Assembly: GCA_021464525.1 (NCBI GenBank)
Contig: JADRCO010001207.1
Location: 1 to 21,389, forward strand
DNA length: 21,389 nt
Reading direction: 5' to 3'
DNA from: Rhizophagus sp. LPA8_4_AMF
Taxonomy: Eukaryota > Glomeromycota > Glomeromycetes > Glomerales > Glomeraceae
Below are positions 18,288 through 21,389 of this stretch, piece by piece. Under the pieces are notes generated by a model, which worked only from the letters and a program-made list of their open reading frames with translations, was not told the DNA's origin and searched no databases. The position numbers and the translations under genes were made by a program. Each line of letters begins with the position of its first letter. Positions within the stretch are counted from its first letter, which is position 1.

Positions 18288-18345
18288 TACCAGGATTACA
18301 CATTTACACCACATCGCAGGCTACGAATTCTTACATTTAAGATAA

Positions 18346-18668
18346 GACTTGGGGGAGAAGGGAGTATGATTAAGATATCTTTATAAAAACTATTGCCAAT
18401 TTTAATAGTATAAAATATATTCATGAAGCTTTAATGTTAAAAAAGATATATTGAATACTTATTAATATAGAAGTTTTTTTTTTAGAAAAAATAAAAGAAT
18501 TACGATTTAATTTTATGCGCTTAAAAAGGACAAAAAAAATCAAATTGTTTTAACGTTTCATTTTATATTTATTTAATAAGAAAGTAAGTAAAATAAAATA
18601 AAAAAAAAAATAGTAAATAATAAAATAAATCTTAAAAGAATCTTAAATATTATCTAATACATAAAGTA
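18346..18668. other. 3' flank of F-box gene 3, including the empty MITE site
   Basis: GATTAAGATATC at 18368-18379 corresponds to both edges of the MITE insertion in the paralogous copy 2 flank, with a single TAA at 18371-18373. Downstream blocks also match the copy 2 flank (TATTCATGAA, TATGCGCTTA, ATTTTATATTTATTTAATA). Plus-strand TTTATT at 18568-18573 is the probable poly(A) signal of gene 3. Confidence 0.6.
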
Positions 18669-20261
18669 TTATACATGACTATAAAAACTATAAAAATCCA
18701 CTATTTTAACCCCTTTATCTTTAATTTGATTCAATAAATTTAATTCTTCATCATTTAATTCTTTATCCAATCCCAACATACCAAAAATTTTTAAATTATT
18801 GTTATTACTTCTTTCAATATAATTTAAAACAATCTTAAGAAATTCTAATTCTATAATATGATTTAAATTAATTATTTTGAAATCATTATGACAATTTTCT
18901 AAAAATTCCTTAAATCTTAAAAACTTGGAATTACGAGAATAAATATAAATAGAAATTTTACTAATATTGTTAGTTATATTATTTGCTAAATTTATAAAAA
19001 ATTCATCAATATTATTAGGATTATAAGAAGTAATATTAATATTTAATATTCTTATTCTTAAATTTTTAAAAAAAGGTAACACTAATAAATCAAAATGGTA
19101 ATTGATTCTTATTTTTAAAAAAATAAGATTTGAACAAAACATTAATACATTTTCAATAAGAGGTATTGTTGGATTATCAACCATTAAACTTTGTAATGAT
19201 GCACCTAAATATTTGATCATTAAAGATGTAACATCAACATTCCAATTATTGCGCTTAAGTGATAACTTTGTTAGCTTAAATGAAGCAATATTTAAAACCT
19301 CACATTGATCTAATAATATACCTTCACAATTTTCAAATCTTAAATATTTTAAATTATATAAATTTTTTAAATTCTTTAAACTAACGTTACTAAAGTTAGT
19401 GTTTGTAAATTCAACATGAACTAAAGAATTCTTTTGAAATTCTAAGGACAAAAGTATATTATTTAATAAAGAGTAACAATTCATTATTCTAAATTTTTTA
19501 AGTTTGTTTTGATTTTGGATAATTGTACAAAACTTTTCTGAAGTAATAGAATTGATCATATTATTGGAAGTGACATGATGAAATAGTGATCTTGGAGTTC
19601 GAGGAAGCTTAATTATTAGTTTTCTCAAATTTAAACAAGTACTCGCTATATTGCTTAAAAATTCTTGTCCAATTTCATTATAAACAGAGCCTACCAAATG
19701 AAGATTGAATGATAATGAACTTAATTTTGTTAAATTTGAAGTGAAATTTTGAACATTAAAGTTATTAAAACTTTCTCTATAAAATAAATATAACAAAATA
19801 TCTAATTGTTTAATATTTCTACTTTGACGTAAAATTGATCGATGAAATATTGGAGTAATATCAAAAATTTTAATACGAGAAGTTGATAAATCTGAACAAT
19901 GTCTTAATAAACATCTATTAATTACGGAATTTATCGTAAAATAATTATATTTTTCCAAATATTTTGGATATTCAAATAATGGGTTGTATTCCTCGTCCAA
20001 ATTAATATTATTAATCTGGTTTAGTTCTAGTTGATTCTTTAATTGTAAAATTTCTTCCTTATTAAAGCAGAAAATTAGGGTCAAGATTATCAAGTAATTT
20101 TTTTCAGTTATATTTGCAAAAGGATTTGCATAAAGTAAGGGAATCGTTGATTTACACCAAAATCGATTGACTAACAAACAATTAAATAAAGTTGAACGAT
20201 CATTTTGAAGTTGATGTAAAATGTAATAAATACAATCATCTGTTAAATAAGGTAAAGTCAT
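18669..20261 (-). CDS. F-box/LRR-like protein, tandem copy 3 (530 aa)
   Basis: Intronless open frame starting MTLPYLTDDCIYYILHQL. It has a complete F-box with Trp 35, then irregular leucine-rich repeats (LTKLSSLSFNLHLVG, LRKLIIKLPRTPRS, LYNLKYLRFENCEGI, LGASLQSLMVDNPTIPLIE), and a C-terminus with LKIFGMLGLDKEL. Compared with copy 2 it has a few extra residues: an insertion near residues 228-231 (SLFHHV context), an NPNNIDE segment around residue 410, and an extra Asn in a run near residue 495. A shortened Phe-Leu stretch (RNSKFLRF) offsets part of this. These are in-frame length changes, so selection has kept the frame. The likely role is an SCF substrate receptor with unknown substrate. The plus-strand frame at 19102-19308 is a shadow. 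Confidence 0.93.
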   Translation of the reverse strand: MTLPYLTDDCIYYILHQLQNDRSTLFNCLLVNRFWCKSTIPLLYANPFANITEKNYLIILTLIFCFNKEEILQLKNQLELNQINNINLDEEYNPLFEYPKYLEKYNYFTINSVINRCLLRHCSDLSTSRIKIFDITPIFHRSILRQSRNIKQLDILLYLFYRESFNNFNVQNFTSNLTKLSSLSFNLHLVGSVYNEIGQEFLSNIASTCLNLRKLIIKLPRTPRSLFHHVTSNNMINSITSEKFCTIIQNQNKLKKFRIMNCYSLLNNILLSLEFQKNSLVHVEFTNTNFSNVSLKNLKNLYNLKYLRFENCEGILLDQCEVLNIASFKLTKLSLKRNNWNVDVTSLMIKYLGASLQSLMVDNPTIPLIENVLMFCSNLIFLKIRINYHFDLLVLPFFKNLRIRILNINITSYNPNNIDEFFINLANNITNNISKISIYIYSRNSKFLRFKEFLENCHNDFKIINLNHIIELEFLKIVLNYIERSNNNNLKIFGMLGLDKELNDEELNLLNQIKDKGVKIVDFYSFYSHV

Positions 20262-20390
20262 CTTTAGAAATTTAGGAAGGAAAAGAACTTTTTCACGGAG
20301 TATCGGAGTTAGTTTGATAAATAAACCTAATTTTGGATGTCATATGGTTGTACATAAATTTGTAATACTGTAACAACTGTAACAGGCAAC
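20262..20390 (-). promoter_or_regulatory. Duplicated promoter region of F-box gene 3
   Basis: Same ordered blocks as copies 1 and 2: AATTTAGGAAGG, TTTTTCACGGAGTATCGGAG at about 20289-20308, CCTAATTTTGGATGTCA, and ATGGTTGTACATAA. Unlike copies 1 and 2, similarity stops just beyond a GTAACAGGCAAC stretch (about 20375-20390). This marks one edge of the duplicated segment or a later rearrangement. Confidence 0.6.
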
Positions 20391-20432
20391 GTCATCGTCA
20401 TATAGTATGAGGCGCAGTACTGATGGTCGAAC

Positions 20433-20470
20433 CCTAGATTTATCCGAGATAATATATGGATAAATCTAGG
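20433..20470. repeat. Perfect 13-bp inverted repeat (hairpin), 12-nt spacer
   Basis: CCTAGATTTATCC (20433-20445) and its exact reverse complement GGATAAATCTAGG (20458-20470) flank GAGATAATATAT. It lies just past the point where promoter similarity between gene copies ends, next to a second small hairpin, and may be an end of a dispersed element. Confidence 0.85.
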
Positions 20471-20485
20471 ATAAAACATAGGCTG

Positions 20486-20508
20486 AGGTTTGTCTTTTTG
20501 CCAAACCT
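20486..20508. repeat. 7-bp stem hairpin with T-rich loop
   Basis: AGGTTTG (20486-20492) and CAAACCT (20502-20508) with loop TCTTTTTGC. It is short enough to occur by chance, but its closeness to the 13-bp inverted repeat suggests that both belong to one repeat. Confidence 0.5.
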
Positions 20509-20519
20509 TCGGAATTTTA

Positions 20520-21214
20520 TTTGTTCACTAAATAAGTCAATCTTTTAAAAAGAAGTAGTTAAATGATAATTATATATTAAAGTAATTTCCGAAATTTTAA
20601 TGATGTACATAATTTATTATAATTATTTTTAAGTTTTTGCTAATGCTTAGTAAATAACTAAATGTTGTGAATTTACAAATTTTAGCATATTAAAGATAAC
20701 AAGCCATCAATTTTACATATGTAGCGTAAGTTGTATTAAAATTATTCATTTGCTTAAATCATTTACGGAATTTTTGCGTAATTACGTAACACGTTTTAGA
20801 TTTATTTCTTAATTATTATAATAAGGACATAGTTAATAATAACAGAAATACTTTTTCTTTAAGAGTTAGTATTAGTACCTTTGTACAGTGCAGCACAGCT
20901 GCGTAGGATTACCAATAGTATGTTATTACACAAATTTATACTATACTTGATTTTCCTTCTGCTTACTAACACCACGCGTGCACCTTCTTGACTGACTTAT
21001 TATATATGTCATAACGAAATATTTAATGCATGCAATCTTTTTAATTTATCATAAAAGCATTTAAAGCATTTCATAATGTATAATATTGTGTCCCAAATTT
21101 TTACCAATCATATTATGTTGACGTACTTTGTGTTGAATCTTTATTTTAATCATGATATTTTTAAGAAAAAATTTAAAATTTAGTTATATTATTTTTTTTT
21201 TTTACATGATTTGT
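20520..21214. other. AT-rich intergenic DNA, no gene seen
   Basis: No open frame of note and no recognised RNA gene or repeat. A few isolated GC-richer patches (CAGTGCAGCACAGCTGC at about 20886-20902) show no further structure. Confidence 0.45.
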
Positions 21215-21265
21215 TTTAGGTATCTGGACTTTTCGCCGGAGTCTATCTCACCGAAACCTTCACCG

Positions 21266-21384
21266 AAGTAGAGGTTAGAACCGGTTTGATTTTTACTAAC
21301 CGGGTTTAAACCAATTCGAAACGATATAATCGAATGTAAACCGGTTATATTTAAACCGGTTTAAACCGATTAATCGGTTATATT
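21266..21384. repeat. Cluster of AACCGGTTT palindromic words
   Basis: AACCGG or ACCGGTT words recur about every 15-40 bases (AGAACCGGTTTGA, AACCGGGTTTAAACC, TAAACCGGTTATA, AAACCGGTTTAAACCG, TTAATCGGTTATA). Many of them overlap into larger palindromes built from AAACCGGTTT and GTTTAAAC. It runs to the window edge, so its full extent is unknown. Confidence 0.75.
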
Positions 21385-21389
21385 AAAAA

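Noticed and set aside
20424-20440. GGTCGAACCC resembling a tRNA T-arm
   Set aside because: No matching acceptor, D-arm or anticodon arm surrounds it; the sequence belongs to the 13-bp inverted repeat.
21215-21310. Possible exon after TTGTTTTAG reading VSGLFAGVYLTETFTEVEV
   Set aside because: A splice-acceptor-like start and a plausible peptide, but no upstream exon is visible and the frame runs into the AACCGGTT repeats and a stop. Not enough to call.
1-21389. CRISPR array, bacterial operons, ribosome binding sites
   Set aside because: No regularly spaced identical repeats with unique spacers; introns and gene families are fungal, so prokaryotic features are not expected.

Overview
The window looks like nuclear DNA of an arbuscular mycorrhizal fungus (Glomeromycotina, most likely Rhizophagus, close to R. 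irregularis). It is very AT-rich, and three large families expanded in that genus occur together: BTB-BACK-TLDc proteins, F-box/LRR-like proteins, and SAM-plus-nuclease-like proteins related to Crinkler-type effectors. Introns are short and GT-AG. I recognised the families from their motifs; no search was run.

Layout. 1-3000 is non-coding: an 18-19 bp degenerate tandem repeat (about 775-1112), a 77-bp-period repeat (1916-2032), and a small MITE-like inverted-repeat element with a perfect 14-bp hairpin (2421-2606). 3050-6860 is a graveyard of mobile or virus-like genes, visibly richer in G and C than its flanks. It holds a broken viral-type primase-helicase (about 3100-4470, +), a broken SAM/PD-(D/E)XK-like gene (4833-6054, +), and the C-terminal part of an A32/FtsK-type packaging ATPase (6370-6720, -). 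Each is damaged by frameshifts and/or stops. 6900-8850 is AT-rich intergenic DNA. 8852-10376 (+) is a BTB-BACK-TLDc gene with one intron and a single frameshift just before the BACK region. 10850-11640 (+) is a decayed coding-like stretch of unknown family.

12070-20261 is a tandem array of three intronless F-box genes, all on the minus strand, spaced about 3.3 kb apart. Their promoters are recognisably duplicated, and so are parts of the 3' flanks of copies 2 and 3. Between copies 1 and 2 sits a 285-bp PIF/Harbinger-like MITE (14781-15065) flanked by TAA duplications. The paralogous flank of copy 3 still carries the apparent empty site (18371-18373), which gives an internal before-and-after picture of the insertion. 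The right end (20262-21389) holds the copy 3 promoter, two hairpin-forming repeats and a cluster of AACCGGTTT palindromes.

Function. The F-box proteins should be SCF ubiquitin-ligase receptors, and BTB-BACK proteins are typically Cullin-3 adaptors, so the living genes are both ubiquitin-ligase substrate adaptors. No operon logic applies. The strongest novelty candidates are the decayed replication (primase-helicase) and packaging (ATPase) genes lying within 4 kb of each other, and the dated MITE insertion inside a recent gene array.
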